From: Paenibacillus sp. YN15
Lineage (GTDB): Bacteria > Bacillota > Bacilli > Paenibacillales > NBRC-103111
Assembly: GCF_003285005.1 (NCBI RefSeq)
Contig: NZ_QMFA01000029.1
Coordinates: forward strand, 25,280 to 89,279
DNA length: 64,000 bases
Reading direction: 5' to 3'
Shown here piece by piece: positions 16,840-25,824 of this stretch. The stretch's first letter is position 1, and each line of letters starts with the position of its first letter. The position numbers and the translations under genes were made by a program. The notes beneath the pieces are model-generated. The model made no database searches, was not told where the DNA came from, and worked only from the letters and a program-made list of their open reading frames with translations.

Positions 16840-18147
16840 ATGCATTCATTATCCATAGAGGAATCGAAGCAGCTCATACAATCTTCTTCGTTTGCTCAAT
16901 TGTTGGAAGACATGTACGGCAACAATGAGTATACAATTCAAAAGCAAAGGTACCTAAGCCTTCTTGAATCATTCAGGAAGGAATTCGGTGAAGGGAAAGT
17001 AAGTTTATTTAGTGCGCCGGGAAGAACTGAAATTAGCGGGAATCATACTGACCACAATTACGGGAAAGTGCTGGCTGGCAGCATCAACTATGATACGATT
17101 GCCGTCTCACGACAGATTAATGAAGACACGATAACCATCTTATCAGAAAGTTATACAGATAAGTTTATAATCAGTATTACAGACCTCAAACAGAATCCGG
17201 GGGATAATGGCACGGCAGCGTTAATTCGCGGTATTTGTGCAGGTTTCCTTGAATTTGGATTTAAGGTGGGCGGGTTGGATGCTTACATATCCAGCAATGT
17301 ATTGTCAGCCAGTGGATTAAGTTCCTCAGCATCCTTTGAAATGCTGTTATGCTCAATCATGAATGATTTTTATAACGAGGGTTCAATTGATCCGATTACT
17401 TTAGCAAAAATCGGTCAATATGCGGAGAACCATTATTGGAATAAACCCTCGGGCCTCCTTGACCAGATGGCATGTGCAATCGGAGGTGCCATTTCGATAG
17501 ACTTTGGGAATCCCAACACTCCGTTAGTCGAACAAATTGACTATGATTTTAGCAAAGACAACTTTAGTCTTGTTATCGTGAATACAGGCGGAAACCACGC
17601 GGATTTAACAGATGCTTATGCCTCTGTCCCCAACGAGATGTTTTCAGTTGCAAAAGCTCTGGGGAAAAAAGTGCTCATGGATTTATCCATAGAGGATATA
17701 TTAGCCAATTTGTGCCAACTTCGAGAAAAGCTTGGCGATAGAGCTGTGCTGCGCGCCCTTCATTTTTATAAGGAAAATGAGCGTGTGGACATGCAGGTTG
17801 AGGCCTTAAAATCCAATGACTTTGATCGTTTCTTAATCCTAATCAAGGAATCCGGCAACTCCTCATGGAAGTGGCTTCAGAATTGTTATCTTAATCAAGA
17901 ACCGCGGGAACAAGCGGTATCCGTTGCCCTAGCTCTTACAGAAATCTTTATAGACACGATAGGCAGGGGGGCTTGTCGCATTCATGGCGGCGGGTTCGCG
18001 GGTGTCATCTTAGCGATAATTCCCAATACTTCTATTGAGCAATATGAGAAATTGATCAGAAAGACTTTAGGGACTGATCTCTTTAAGATTAACATCCGTA
18101 AGCAAGGGGCCATTTGCCTAAATAGAACAATCGCCGCCGTTCATTAA
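16840..18147 (+). CDS. Galactokinase-like GHMP sugar kinase
   Basis: A 435-residue GHMP-superfamily kinase related to galactokinase. It has the sugar-binding signature 'GRTEISGNHTDHNYGKVLAGS' (about residues 60-81), the phosphate-binding loop 'LSASGLSSSASFE' (about 165-177), the catalytic-Asp segment 'GLLDQMACAIGG' (about 206-217) and the third motif 'GRGACRIHGGGFAGV'. Classical galactokinases have GEHTDY at the first site; here the Glu that binds galactose is Asn and the Tyr is His, so the substrate may be another hexose or a uronic acid. The codons are clearly more A/T-rich than the neighbours, suggesting separate origin. RBS GGGAGG lies 7 nt before the ATG. The following AraC regulator may or may not be co-transcribed. 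Confidence 0.8.
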   Translation: MHSLSIEESKQLIQSSSFAQLLEDMYGNNEYTIQKQRYLSLLESFRKEFGEGKVSLFSAPGRTEISGNHTDHNYGKVLAGSINYDTIAVSRQINEDTITILSESYTDKFIISITDLKQNPGDNGTAALIRGICAGFLEFGFKVGGLDAYISSNVLSASGLSSSASFEMLLCSIMNDFYNEGSIDPITLAKIGQYAENHYWNKPSGLLDQMACAIGGAISIDFGNPNTPLVEQIDYDFSKDNFSLVIVNTGGNHADLTDAYASVPNEMFSVAKALGKKVLMDLSIEDILANLCQLREKLGDRAVLRALHFYKENERVDMQVEALKSNDFDRFLILIKESGNSSWKWLQNCYLNQEPREQAVSVALALTEIFIDTIGRGACRIHGGGFAGVILAIIPNTSIEQYEKLIRKTLGTDLFKINIRKQGAICLNRTIAAVH

Positions 18148-18203
18148 CAAATCCAACAAAGTGCGATGACCAGATTATTTTTGAAAAAGGGGGGGGATCA
18201 GCA

Positions 18204-19091
18204 TTGCAGGAGTTTGCCTCCGACCGGCTAACGGAGCTTGATATCCGCTTTGAATTGGATAATGTGCGGGCCCATATTCAATGGTTCCGCACCATGCATC
18301 ATCCGGGAGCCGGGTGGTCCATTCCGAGACATGTCCATTCCTATTATGAATTGCATCTTGTCCGCTCCGGGAACAGCCGCGTTCTGTTGGACGACAGGGA
18401 CTTCCTGGTGCAGGAAGGGGAATTATACGTCACCGCTCCAGGCGTCTACCATCAGCAAACAGGCGCCGGAGACGCCGGCTACCTGGAGTATTGTCTCTGT
18501 GTGGACATGTTCCTGGAATCGGAGGAGGCAACGGAGGGGGCGCAGCTCCTGGAGATTCTGCATCAAACCCCCTGCGGCCCATGTCCCGATGCCTTCGGCG
18601 CGTTGGCCAGGTTTGAAGCGGCCTTGAAGGAGGCGGAAGCCCGCCGGGTTGGCTACGTGGGCTTAATCGGCAATGCAGCCTCCGATATTGTGATTCTTGC
18701 GGCCAGAGCTTTAAGCGGGGGGATGGAGGGCCGCCATTCTTCGCCGCTGAAGCCGGTTCGAGTCTCAAGCAAGGAGTACCGGTTCGCCCTCGTCAAGAGC
18801 TATATCGAGGAGCACATTATGGAGCCGGTCAGCCCGAAGGAGATCAGCAGATGGATGCATCTGTCCGAGAAGCAGGTGCTGCGTACCGTAAAGGACAAGA
18901 CGGGAATGTCAACCAAGGCGTATATCAGCGCCAAAAGGCTGGAGAAGGCGAAGGAGCTGCTGTCCCGGACCGAGGCCACCGTCAAGGAGGTCTCCAGGGC
19001 TATGGGTTTTTCCAGTGAATATTACTTCAGCCAATTCTTCCATCGGACCTATGGGATATCGCCAACGGATTTTAAGAAAAAAGTACTTTAA
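18204..19091 (+). CDS. AraC-family transcriptional regulator with cupin sensor
   Basis: A 295-residue one-component regulator. The N-terminal ~140 residues form an AraC-type cupin ('PRHVHSYYELHLVRSG', 'GELYVTAPGVYHQQ') expected to bind a sugar. The C-terminus carries two helix-turn-helix motifs ('SPKEISRWMHLSEKQVLRTVKDKTG' and 'VKEVSRAMGFSSEYYFSQFFHRTYGISPTDF'). The start is TTG at 18204 after a strong AAGGGGGGGG run. It ends 107 bp before the GH38 mannosidase on the same strand, and the likeliest job is control of that gene. The effector, perhaps a manno-oligosaccharide, is inferred. Confidence 0.9.
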   Translation: MQEFASDRLTELDIRFELDNVRAHIQWFRTMHHPGAGWSIPRHVHSYYELHLVRSGNSRVLLDDRDFLVQEGELYVTAPGVYHQQTGAGDAGYLEYCLCVDMFLESEEATEGAQLLEILHQTPCGPCPDAFGALARFEAALKEAEARRVGYVGLIGNAASDIVILAARALSGGMEGRHSSPLKPVRVSSKEYRFALVKSYIEEHIMEPVSPKEISRWMHLSEKQVLRTVKDKTGMSTKAYISAKRLEKAKELLSRTEATVKEVSRAMGFSSEYYFSQFFHRTYGISPTDFKKKVL

Positions 19092-19198
19092 GATGTCTGA
19101 AAATATTAAGTTATTGCCCTTTTCTCGGATTCAAGGCGTCTGTGGTCCGGCATTACAATAGGATCATGGCAGGCATGGATCTTAATGGAGGCGAGGGC

Positions 19199-22100
19199 AT
19201 GACGTTAAGCAAAGAATGGAAAAACCGGGTGGAGCTGTGGAAGAATGAACTGCCCAAACATTACTATACCCCGTTGGATACCATTGTGCTGGAGGGGTAT
19301 ACGACCTTCGACAGGCTGTCGATGGAGGAGGCGCTGAAGGGCGGCTTCCAGCCGTTCCCGCCGGGTACCCTATGGGGAGCCAAATGGGAATATGGATGGT
19401 TCCGGGGAAGCATTGTGCTGCCGTCGGCCGCCCAGGGGAAGCGAATTGTGCTGCGTCTGGACGTTGGCGGGGAGAGCACGGTGTTCATCAACGGACGCGC
19501 AGCGGGCTGTGTCAGACGGTATGAAGCCTGGCAGGCCATGAACCCGGTTCATGTAAATATCCTGACCTTGGAGAGGGCTGCGCAGGCGGAAGCCGAATAC
19601 GAGCTGGTGATCGAGTGTTATGCCGGGCATGGGGCGCGTGTTGCCCACGTGGGGCCTGTGCCCCCCGGAAGGGAGACCATTCCCGAGCCTCCGGCGCAGC
19701 AGGCTGCTATGGGGGTATGCACCTATGGGATATGGAACGAGGAAATCTACCAGCTATGGCTTGATGTAGAGGCGCTGTACCAGGTGCGGGGGCTTCTGGA
19801 CCCCAATTCCCTGCGGGTTGCGCAGATTGATAAGGCGCTGATGGATTTCACGCTTCTGGTTGACGTGGAGCTGCCCTTCGAGGAAATGCTGGCTACGGCG
19901 GCGGCAGCCAGACAGCGGCTCAAGCCCCTGCTTGCTTGCACCAACGGGACCACGGCGCCGGAGATGTTCGCATTCGGGCATTCCCACCTGGATATCTGCT
20001 ATCAGTGGACCTTGGCCGAAACCCGCCGCAAATGCGCCCGAACCTTATCCACCCAGATGACCCTGATGGACGAGTACCCCGATTACCGCTTTCTGCTCAG
20101 TCAGCCGTATCTGTATGAGATGACGAAGCAGGATTATCCGGAGCTTTATGAGCGCTTGAAGGAGAAGGTAAGGAACGGGCAGATTATGCCGGAGGGAGCC
20201 ATGTGGGTCGAAGCGGATACGAATATCCCCTCCGGGGAGAGCCTGATCCGCCAATTCCTGCACGGTATGGAGTTTTTCCGTTCGGAGTTTGGCATCGACA
20301 GCCAGCTCTTATGGCTGCCTGATGTATTCGGCTATACCGGGGCGCTTCCGCAGATCATGAAAGGGTGCGGAGTCAAGTATTTTTCCACGGCCAAGCTGTT
20401 GTCCAGCTTTGTGACGGGCGAACCCTTCCCCTATAACACCTTTACCTGGAGGGGAATTGACGGCACGGAGGTTCCGGTTTCACTGTGCGAGAATTATTGC
20501 GCCCATATGTATCCCGAGGCGGTAACGGAGGTATGGAGCCGGCGGGTGCAGAAGGACGGGGTATCCTCATTCCTGTATCCCTTCGGCCATGGAGACGGGG
20601 GAGGAGGCGCAACCCGCGATCATCTGGAGTTTCTGGGGCGGGTCCGGGATCTGGAGGGGGTGCCGCGGGTGAAGATCAGCCATCCGGTGGACTTCTTCGA
20701 AGACCTGGAGGCAAGGGGATTCCCGGAGGCTGCTTATGTAGGGGAGCTTTACTTCCAGGCCCACAGAGGGACATATACCTCCCAGGCCCGCATGAAGCGT
20801 TGGAACCGGAGGAGTGAAACCGCCTTAAGGGAGACCGAGCTGTGGGGAGCCGCCGCCCAAATTGTGCAGAATTATGCCTACCCCCGGGAGACGATGGACC
20901 GGATCTGGAAGGAGCTCCTGTTCCTTCAGTTCCATGATATATTGCCGGGCTCCTCCATTCATCAGGTTTTTGTGGAAGCGGAGGAGAGCTACCGGAAGCT
21001 GTGGGGGCACAACGCGGAGGTCCGGCATGAGGCGCAGTCCAGCCTGCTTCAGGACCGGCCGGGCTGGATTACAGTATTCAATAGCACTGGATGGGACAGA
21101 AGGGAGCTGGTGCTTTTGCCTCCGGGGACAGCACAAGCGGTTGACTCCGCAGGGAAGGAGCTTAAGCTGCAGGAGGTGGAGGGCAGGATCTATGCGGAGG
21201 CGGATGTGCCTTCCTGCGGCTGGACTGCTCTGCAGGTGGGTAAGAAGGCCCAACTAGCGTCTGCCGGAGAGCCGCGGCCGCAGGTTGCGGCCGGCGAGGG
21301 CTGGCTCGAGAATGATCTCCTGCGCCTTGAGTTGAATGAGTACGGCGAGCTCACCGTTATTCTGGATAAGTCAACCGGCCGCAATCTGGCTGCCGCGCCA
21401 TGCAATGTGTTCCGGATGTACAAGGATGTGCCCGGAGTATGCGACGCCTGGGAGATCGAAATCATGTACGAACAGCAGCCCGTAGCCCTGACGGACATGG
21501 CTTCTATTGAAGTGGTTGCCCAGGGAGAGCTGTTCGGTCAGCTGCGGGTGTCCCGAAGGCTTCATGCTTCGGAGCTTGTGCAGACGATCACCCTGAGACA
21601 GGGCAGCCGCAGAGTAGACTTCGAGACAACAGTCGAGTGGAGGGAGAAGCACAAGCTCCTTAAGGTAAGCTTTCCCGTAGATATTCATACCGATGAGGCG
21701 ATGCACGAAATCCAGTACGGTTATGTCAAACGGCCGAACCACCGCTCCCGGACTTATGATGCGGACCGCTTCGAGGTGTGCCAGCACCGCTGGAGCGCGC
21801 TGGCGGAGGCGAACCGGGGCTGCGCTTTGCTCAATGACTGCAAATATGGCATCAGCGTTCTCGGAAACAGCATGAATCTTACGCTGCTGAAGGCGGCCCT
21901 GGCGCCGGATATGACGGCGGACTTGGGCAGACAGGAATTTACGTATTCCTTCACCTTCTGGAATGGCCCCTTCGTGGAGAGCAATGTGATCCGCGAGGCG
22001 TACGGTCTGAACACGCCGGTGATTTCCATGGAGGGCTGGGCAGATGAACGTTCGCTGTTTGGCATAGATTGCCCTGCGGTTGTCCTGGACACGGTCAAGC

Positions 22101-22321
22101 CCGCAGAGGATGGAAGCGGGGATCTCATCCTGCGGCTGTACGAGTCCATGGGAACCAGTGCAAGCTGTACCTTGAACACCTCCATCCCCATACGGAAGGT
22201 TGTTGAGACGACGATGAGGGAAGCGGCGGTGACGGAGCTGGCATTCGGCCCTTCGGGAATCCCCTTAAGCTTGCGTCCCTTTGAGGTGAAGACAATCCGT
22301 TTAAGCCATCGGACGGAATAA
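19199..22321 (+). CDS. GH38 alpha-mannosidase
   Basis: A cytoplasmic glycoside hydrolase of family 38, with no signal peptide, 1040 residues, the usual size for the family. An N-terminal beta-rich domain is followed by the catalytic (beta/alpha)7 barrel. Zinc-site motif 'HSHLDICYQW' lies near residue 260, 'WVEADTNIPSGESLIRQ' near 340, and the nucleophile Asp in 'LWLPDVFGYTG' near 374. 'FHDILPGSSIHQVF' and the C-terminal beta-sandwich domains follow. It hydrolyses terminal alpha-mannosyl residues, probably from imported oligosaccharides. The ATG at 19199 has GGAGG 7 nt upstream; an in-frame GTG 57 bp earlier does not. It follows an AraC regulator and ends at a strong terminator. Confidence 0.92.
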   Translation: MTLSKEWKNRVELWKNELPKHYYTPLDTIVLEGYTTFDRLSMEEALKGGFQPFPPGTLWGAKWEYGWFRGSIVLPSAAQGKRIVLRLDVGGESTVFINGRAAGCVRRYEAWQAMNPVHVNILTLERAAQAEAEYELVIECYAGHGARVAHVGPVPPGRETIPEPPAQQAAMGVCTYGIWNEEIYQLWLDVEALYQVRGLLDPNSLRVAQIDKALMDFTLLVDVELPFEEMLATAAAARQRLKPLLACTNGTTAPEMFAFGHSHLDICYQWTLAETRRKCARTLSTQMTLMDEYPDYRFLLSQPYLYEMTKQDYPELYERLKEKVRNGQIMPEGAMWVEADTNIPSGESLIRQFLHGMEFFRSEFGIDSQLLWLPDVFGYTGALPQIMKGCGVKYFSTAKLLSSFVTGEPFPYNTFTWRGIDGTEVPVSLCENYCAHMYPEAVTEVWSRRVQKDGVSSFLYPFGHGDGGGGATRDHLEFLGRVRDLEGVPRVKISHPVDFFEDLEARGFPEAAYVGELYFQAHRGTYTSQARMKRWNRRSETALRETELWGAAAQIVQNYAYPRETMDRIWKELLFLQFHDILPGSSIHQVFVEAEESYRKLWGHNAEVRHEAQSSLLQDRPGWITVFNSTGWDRRELVLLPPGTAQAVDSAGKELKLQEVEGRIYAEADVPSCGWTALQVGKKAQLASAGEPRPQVAAGEGWLENDLLRLELNEYGELTVILDKSTGRNLAAAPCNVFRMYKDVPGVCDAWEIEIMYEQQPVALTDMASIEVVAQGELFGQLRVSRRLHASELVQTITLRQGSRRVDFETTVEWREKHKLLKVSFPVDIHTDEAMHEIQYGYVKRPNHRSRTYDADRFEVCQHRWSALAEANRGCALLNDCKYGISVLGNSMNLTLLKAALAPDMTADLGRQEFTYSFTFWNGPFVESNVIREAYGLNTPVISMEGWADERSLFGIDCPAVVLDTVKPAEDGSGDLILRLYESMGTSASCTLNTSIPIRKVVETTMREAAVTELAFGPSGIPLSLRPFEVKTIRLSHRTE

Positions 22322-22369
22322 GGCCGCCTGTTATCAGAATATCCAATCCGCCTTTTAGAATGGCGATCC

Positions 22370-22409
22370 AACCAGAATTCCGGTGATCCGGGGTTCTGGT
22401 TTTCTATTT
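22370..22409 (+). terminator. Terminator of the GH38 gene
   Basis: AACCAGAA...CCGG/CCGG...TTCTGGTT stem followed by TTCTATTTTT, about 50 bp after the stop codon. Confidence 0.8.
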
Positions 22410-22469
22410 TTCTATTTTGTCCATACGAAAATTACGGAGTCTTTTAGTCGCAATGTCATCATCCTGAGG

Positions 22470-23537
22470 CTAAACCATATGTTTGTCTCTGTTAATTTTA
22501 TCCAGAAAATCCACCATAGTCTTGATAAATTTATCGGGCTGCTCAAAATGGATGTCGTGTCCCGATTTTATCGTGATCATCTCATTTCCCTTGATCAGCG
22601 CATGGACCTTTGCGGCGTCCTCATCGCTGTTGGCGGCATAGAGAACTCCGTCCTTGCCGTATTGGGTGGCAGCCTTCAAGTATATGGATGGAGAGCTTAT
22701 CCTGGACAAGGTTTCCTCCTGGTCAAAGCCGTTAAACCATGAGCCGGTATAGAAGCTTTCCGCAAAATCCAGATCAAAGTGATCCAAGTAACGGGTGCCG
22801 TGAATCCATTTGTAGGGCACGTACCACAGCTTTAGCGGCTCTCCCGGATGGCTGGCCCGGTATTTCCTGGTGCTGGCGGACAGAAGCTTCCTTAAATCGC
22901 CGAACAGCCCCCACAAGTAGCTGTTTTCCATGCTGTACTCTACGTAATCCTCCACCGCGGTCTGATTTTTAAAGCTGTGCACAGTCTCAAAGCTTTCCCG
23001 CCACACAAATGTATTCTGCATTTCAGCAGGCTCCACCTTAAAAAAGGGCGGGTCCTCCAAAACGACGCCCAGCACCTGTTCCGGCGCATAGGCTGCAATC
23101 CATGCCGCCAAAAGACCGCCGGAGGAATGGCCCGATATGACGCTTGGTTCGCCGATGACATGCTCAATAAACCAGACAAAATCCCGTCCCATGGCAACCC
23201 CTGTATACTTGGAAGGATCGCGGCCGGATTCTCCGTGTCCATGGCAATCAATGGCATACACATGATAATGCTTGGCCAGCCCCGGAAGCACTCTCGAATA
23301 GTCCTCCCATTCCATGGACTGCCCGTGTATGAGCAGAAGCGCAGGGCCGTTGGCGGGTCCTTCGGCATAATTCAGCACGGTTCCATCCTCAAGCATCGCC
23401 TGCTTTTCCTTATACCCTGCGTTGTAGGTTTTCTTTAACGGCTTCTTGTCATAATTCATGTTCCGGTAAGCATAAACCCCAAGTGCGCCCGCGGCGGCGA
23501 TCATGACGCAGAGCACAAGCAGGACTATTTTCAGCAT
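22470..23537 (-). CDS. Alpha/beta hydrolase, membrane-anchored
   Basis: A 355-residue alpha/beta-hydrolase-fold protein with one N-terminal hydrophobic segment (residues 3-24) as signal or anchor. The oxyanion-hole motif LLLIHGQS, the nucleophile elbow GHSSGG, the acidic residue region after strand 6 and the catalytic His in SGHDIHFEQP are visible. It could be an esterase, lipase or haloperoxidase-like enzyme; the substrate cannot be told. GGGAGGGGGAAG precedes the ATG. It lies 24 bp downstream of the HTH-AbrB regulator on the same strand, so the two are probably one transcript. Confidence 0.85.
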   Translation of the reverse strand: MLKIVLLVLCVMIAAAGALGVYAYRNMNYDKKPLKKTYNAGYKEKQAMLEDGTVLNYAEGPANGPALLLIHGQSMEWEDYSRVLPGLAKHYHVYAIDCHGHGESGRDPSKYTGVAMGRDFVWFIEHVIGEPSVISGHSSGGLLAAWIAAYAPEQVLGVVLEDPPFFKVEPAEMQNTFVWRESFETVHSFKNQTAVEDYVEYSMENSYLWGLFGDLRKLLSASTRKYRASHPGEPLKLWYVPYKWIHGTRYLDHFDLDFAESFYTGSWFNGFDQEETLSRISSPSIYLKAATQYGKDGVLYAANSDEDAAKVHALIKGNEMITIKSGHDIHFEQPDKFIKTMVDFLDKINRDKHMV

Positions 23538-23561
23538 TTTAACTTCCCCCTCCCCACTCCA

Positions 23562-23993
23562 CTACTCCTCCGTCTGCTCTTCGGCTTGAAGCACCGCTTC
23601 GATAAAATGCTTGAATTTGTCATATTGGATCAGCGCGATTCCCTGAGCCTCGTCCCCTACAACCAGCAGGCTGTCTCCGGGACAAATGGCGAATATCTCT
23701 CTGGCTTTTTTGGGAATGACAATCTGCCCCCGTTCCCCAACCTTGACCAGGCCGAATAGGTGCTTTCCCTTGGGATGAAGCGACATTCCTCTTTTCTCAT
23801 CCAAATCCTTGACCAGATCATCCAACGCCACCTCGTATAACTCCGCCAAAGCCAAGCAATTATTGATATCCGGGACGGTTTTTCCTTTTTCCCATTTGGC
23901 AACGGCTTGCCTGGAAACGCCGATCCGGTAAGCGACCTCTTCCTGGGTATATTTTTTCCGTTCCCGCAGCTTTTTCAAATTCATATTGATCAT
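23562..23993 (-). CDS. XRE-type HTH regulator fused to an AbrB/MazE-type domain
   Basis: A 143-residue DNA-binding protein with two modules. Residues 4-60 are a Cro/C1 helix-turn-helix ('YTQEEVAYRIGVSRQAVAKWEKGKTVPDI'). Residues 85-130 are a swapped-hairpin AbrB-like domain ('VGERGQIVIPKKAREIFAICPGDSLLVVGDE'). The start at 23993 (MINMNLKKLRERKK) has AAAGGACG upstream; the frame continues 17 codons further without a ribosome site. A TATAAT on the minus strand (about 24016-24021) is a plausible -10. It is probably autoregulated and controls the hydrolase that follows. Many Firmicutes carry this two-domain type, and its targets are mostly local. Confidence 0.85.
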   Translation of the reverse strand: MINMNLKKLRERKKYTQEEVAYRIGVSRQAVAKWEKGKTVPDINNCLALAELYEVALDDLVKDLDEKRGMSLHPKGKHLFGLVKVGERGQIVIPKKAREIFAICPGDSLLVVGDEAQGIALIQYDKFKHFIEAVLQAEEQTEE

Positions 23994-24124
23994 ACTTTTC
24001 ACGTCCTTTGTGATCATTATACGGGACTTTGCGGAGCAGTCCACCCACTTCCAATAACATATCCTGTTACTTTCAGTTTACATTCCCGGAGCAGACGCAA
24101 TTTTTGGAAGAACATATGTTTCGT

Positions 24125-24153
24125 TTGACTTTGCCAAAGTCCATTGCTATCTT
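24125..24153 (+). promoter_or_regulatory. Promoter of the yesN/yesM pair with an embedded perfect palindrome
   Basis: TTGACT (24125-24130), a 17-bp spacer and TATCTT (24148-24153). A perfect 7-1-7 palindrome GACTTTGCCAAAGTC (24127-24141) overlaps the -35 and the spacer, a position suited to a repressor or catabolite-type control. Confidence 0.55.
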
Positions 24154-24191
24154 AAAGTGGATAACAGGCGCAGACAGGGGGGAGACGGAGC

Positions 24192-25811
24192 GTGTACAAG
24201 CTGCTTTTGGTGGACGACGAACCGGCGATTCGCGCCGGCTTGCGGAATCACTTTGACTGGATGGCGTACGGCATTGAGATTGCCGGGGAAGCGAATAACG
24301 GAGTAGCCGCTTTGGAGCTGCTGGAGCATCAGGGGATCGATATTGTGATGACCGATGTCCGGATGGCGAAGATGGATGGAATTGCTTTGTCCAGGGAAAT
24401 TAGAAAACGTTTTCAGGATATCAAAATCGTCTTTATCAGCGGGTACGACGATACGGATTATTTGAAGTCCGCTCTTCAGCTCAATGCAATGGATTATATT
24501 TTCAAGCCGGTTAATATGGATGAGCTTCAAAAAGTGGTGGAAAAGGTTATCGCGGAGCTGAAGGCATCAGAGGTGCGCCAACTGGTGCTGCAGGATATGC
24601 AGGTGAAAATGAGGGAGAGTCTGCCGCTGTTGCGGACGGAATTCTTCATGGCCTTGATCCGCCGGGAAATTACAAGCGACGGGGCGCTGGAGGAGAGGAG
24701 CCGGTTTCTTGAGCTGCGGCTTCCTGCGGATGCTAGCTACGGGGTTATTGTGATCTCGGTGGACAACTCCGCTTCCGTCATTGACTCGTATTCGGAGAAG
24801 GGCTGGCGGCTCATTTCCTATGCCGTGCAGAATATTGGCCAAGAGCTGATTCACAAGCATATGGAAGGCTATATTTTTCAGTCGCAAACGGAGGAATACA
24901 CAGGTATTCTAAGAGCCTTTGGTTCGGCGGAAATGTTCGGGGACCGGCTCATTGCCCTGGCTTCGGATATCCGCGACAATCTGCTCCGTTGGCTGCGCAT
25001 CAGCGTGACCATCGGCGTCAGCCAGCAGGTGAAGCAGCTCCGCTCCTTGGCCGATTCCTACGACCAGGCAAGGGAGATCGCCGCCCGCAGATGGTATCTG
25101 GGCAGCAGCCGGGTGATTACCGTGGACAGTCTGGAGGAGAATGACGGCGGCGGCTACAGCTTCGGCCAGAAGCAGCGGGAGCAGCTGCTGGCGTGCCTGA
25201 AGGCGGCGGACGAATCCCAATTGCGCCTGCTGCTGGACGATATCTTCAGCGGGCTGTCCCGCAACCGTTCCGACGGCATCCATTACGGGCGCAATGTGTG
25301 CCTGCAGATGCTCCTGCTCTCCGACCAGCTTCTTCTTGGTCTGAATATTGATTCGCCTCTTGTCGAATCCATGGAGGATCAATGGAAGCTGCTGCTGACG
25401 AAGGAGACCATCATTGAGCTTCACGGCATGCTGGAGGGGCACATGCTGTCCGTATGCCAGCGTATACAGGAGAAGCGGACCGGCAAAACCTTCAAGCTGG
25501 CGGAGCGGGTCAAGGAAATCATTGAGGAGCGTTACTCCGACAACCAGCTGACGGTGGGCCTTATTGCCAAAGAGGTGTTCCTTACGGACTCCTATGTCAG
25601 CCTTCTGTTCAAGCAGGAAACGGGCCAGACCATCAATGATTATCTGACGGAGGTGCGCATTGAAAAGGCGAAAAGCCTCCTGTCGGAATCGGATAAGCGG
25701 CTGAACGATATTTGCCAGGAAGTCGGGTTTTCCGATATCGGCTATTTCCGAAAGCTGTTCAAACGGCATACGGGGCTGCTGCCCAAGGATTACCGGCAGC
25801 GCTTCATGTAG
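24192..25811 (+). CDS. YesN-type response regulator (receiver plus AraC HTH)
   Basis: A 539-residue regulator. The receiver domain (1-120) has VDDE at 8-10, phospho-acceptor Asp55 in IVMTDVRMAKM and Lys in YIFKP. A long linker domain of about 300 residues follows. Two AraC helix-turn-helices occupy the end ('LTVGLIAKEVFLTDSYVSLLFKQETG' and 'LNDICQEVGFSDIGYFRKLFKRHTGLLPKDYRQ'). GTG start with GGGGGGAG upstream. It is the first gene of a regulator-kinase pair, the reverse of the order at 57-60 kb. It presumably activates the permease and binding-protein genes downstream at 27.9-31.4 kb, inferred from position. Confidence 0.92.
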   Translation: MYKLLLVDDEPAIRAGLRNHFDWMAYGIEIAGEANNGVAALELLEHQGIDIVMTDVRMAKMDGIALSREIRKRFQDIKIVFISGYDDTDYLKSALQLNAMDYIFKPVNMDELQKVVEKVIAELKASEVRQLVLQDMQVKMRESLPLLRTEFFMALIRREITSDGALEERSRFLELRLPADASYGVIVISVDNSASVIDSYSEKGWRLISYAVQNIGQELIHKHMEGYIFQSQTEEYTGILRAFGSAEMFGDRLIALASDIRDNLLRWLRISVTIGVSQQVKQLRSLADSYDQAREIAARRWYLGSSRVITVDSLEENDGGGYSFGQKQREQLLACLKAADESQLRLLLDDIFSGLSRNRSDGIHYGRNVCLQMLLLSDQLLLGLNIDSPLVESMEDQWKLLLTKETIIELHGMLEGHMLSVCQRIQEKRTGKTFKLAERVKEIIEERYSDNQLTVGLIAKEVFLTDSYVSLLFKQETGQTINDYLTEVRIEKAKSLLSESDKRLNDICQEVGFSDIGYFRKLFKRHTGLLPKDYRQRFM

Positions 25812-25824
25812 GGCGGTGATGGGG

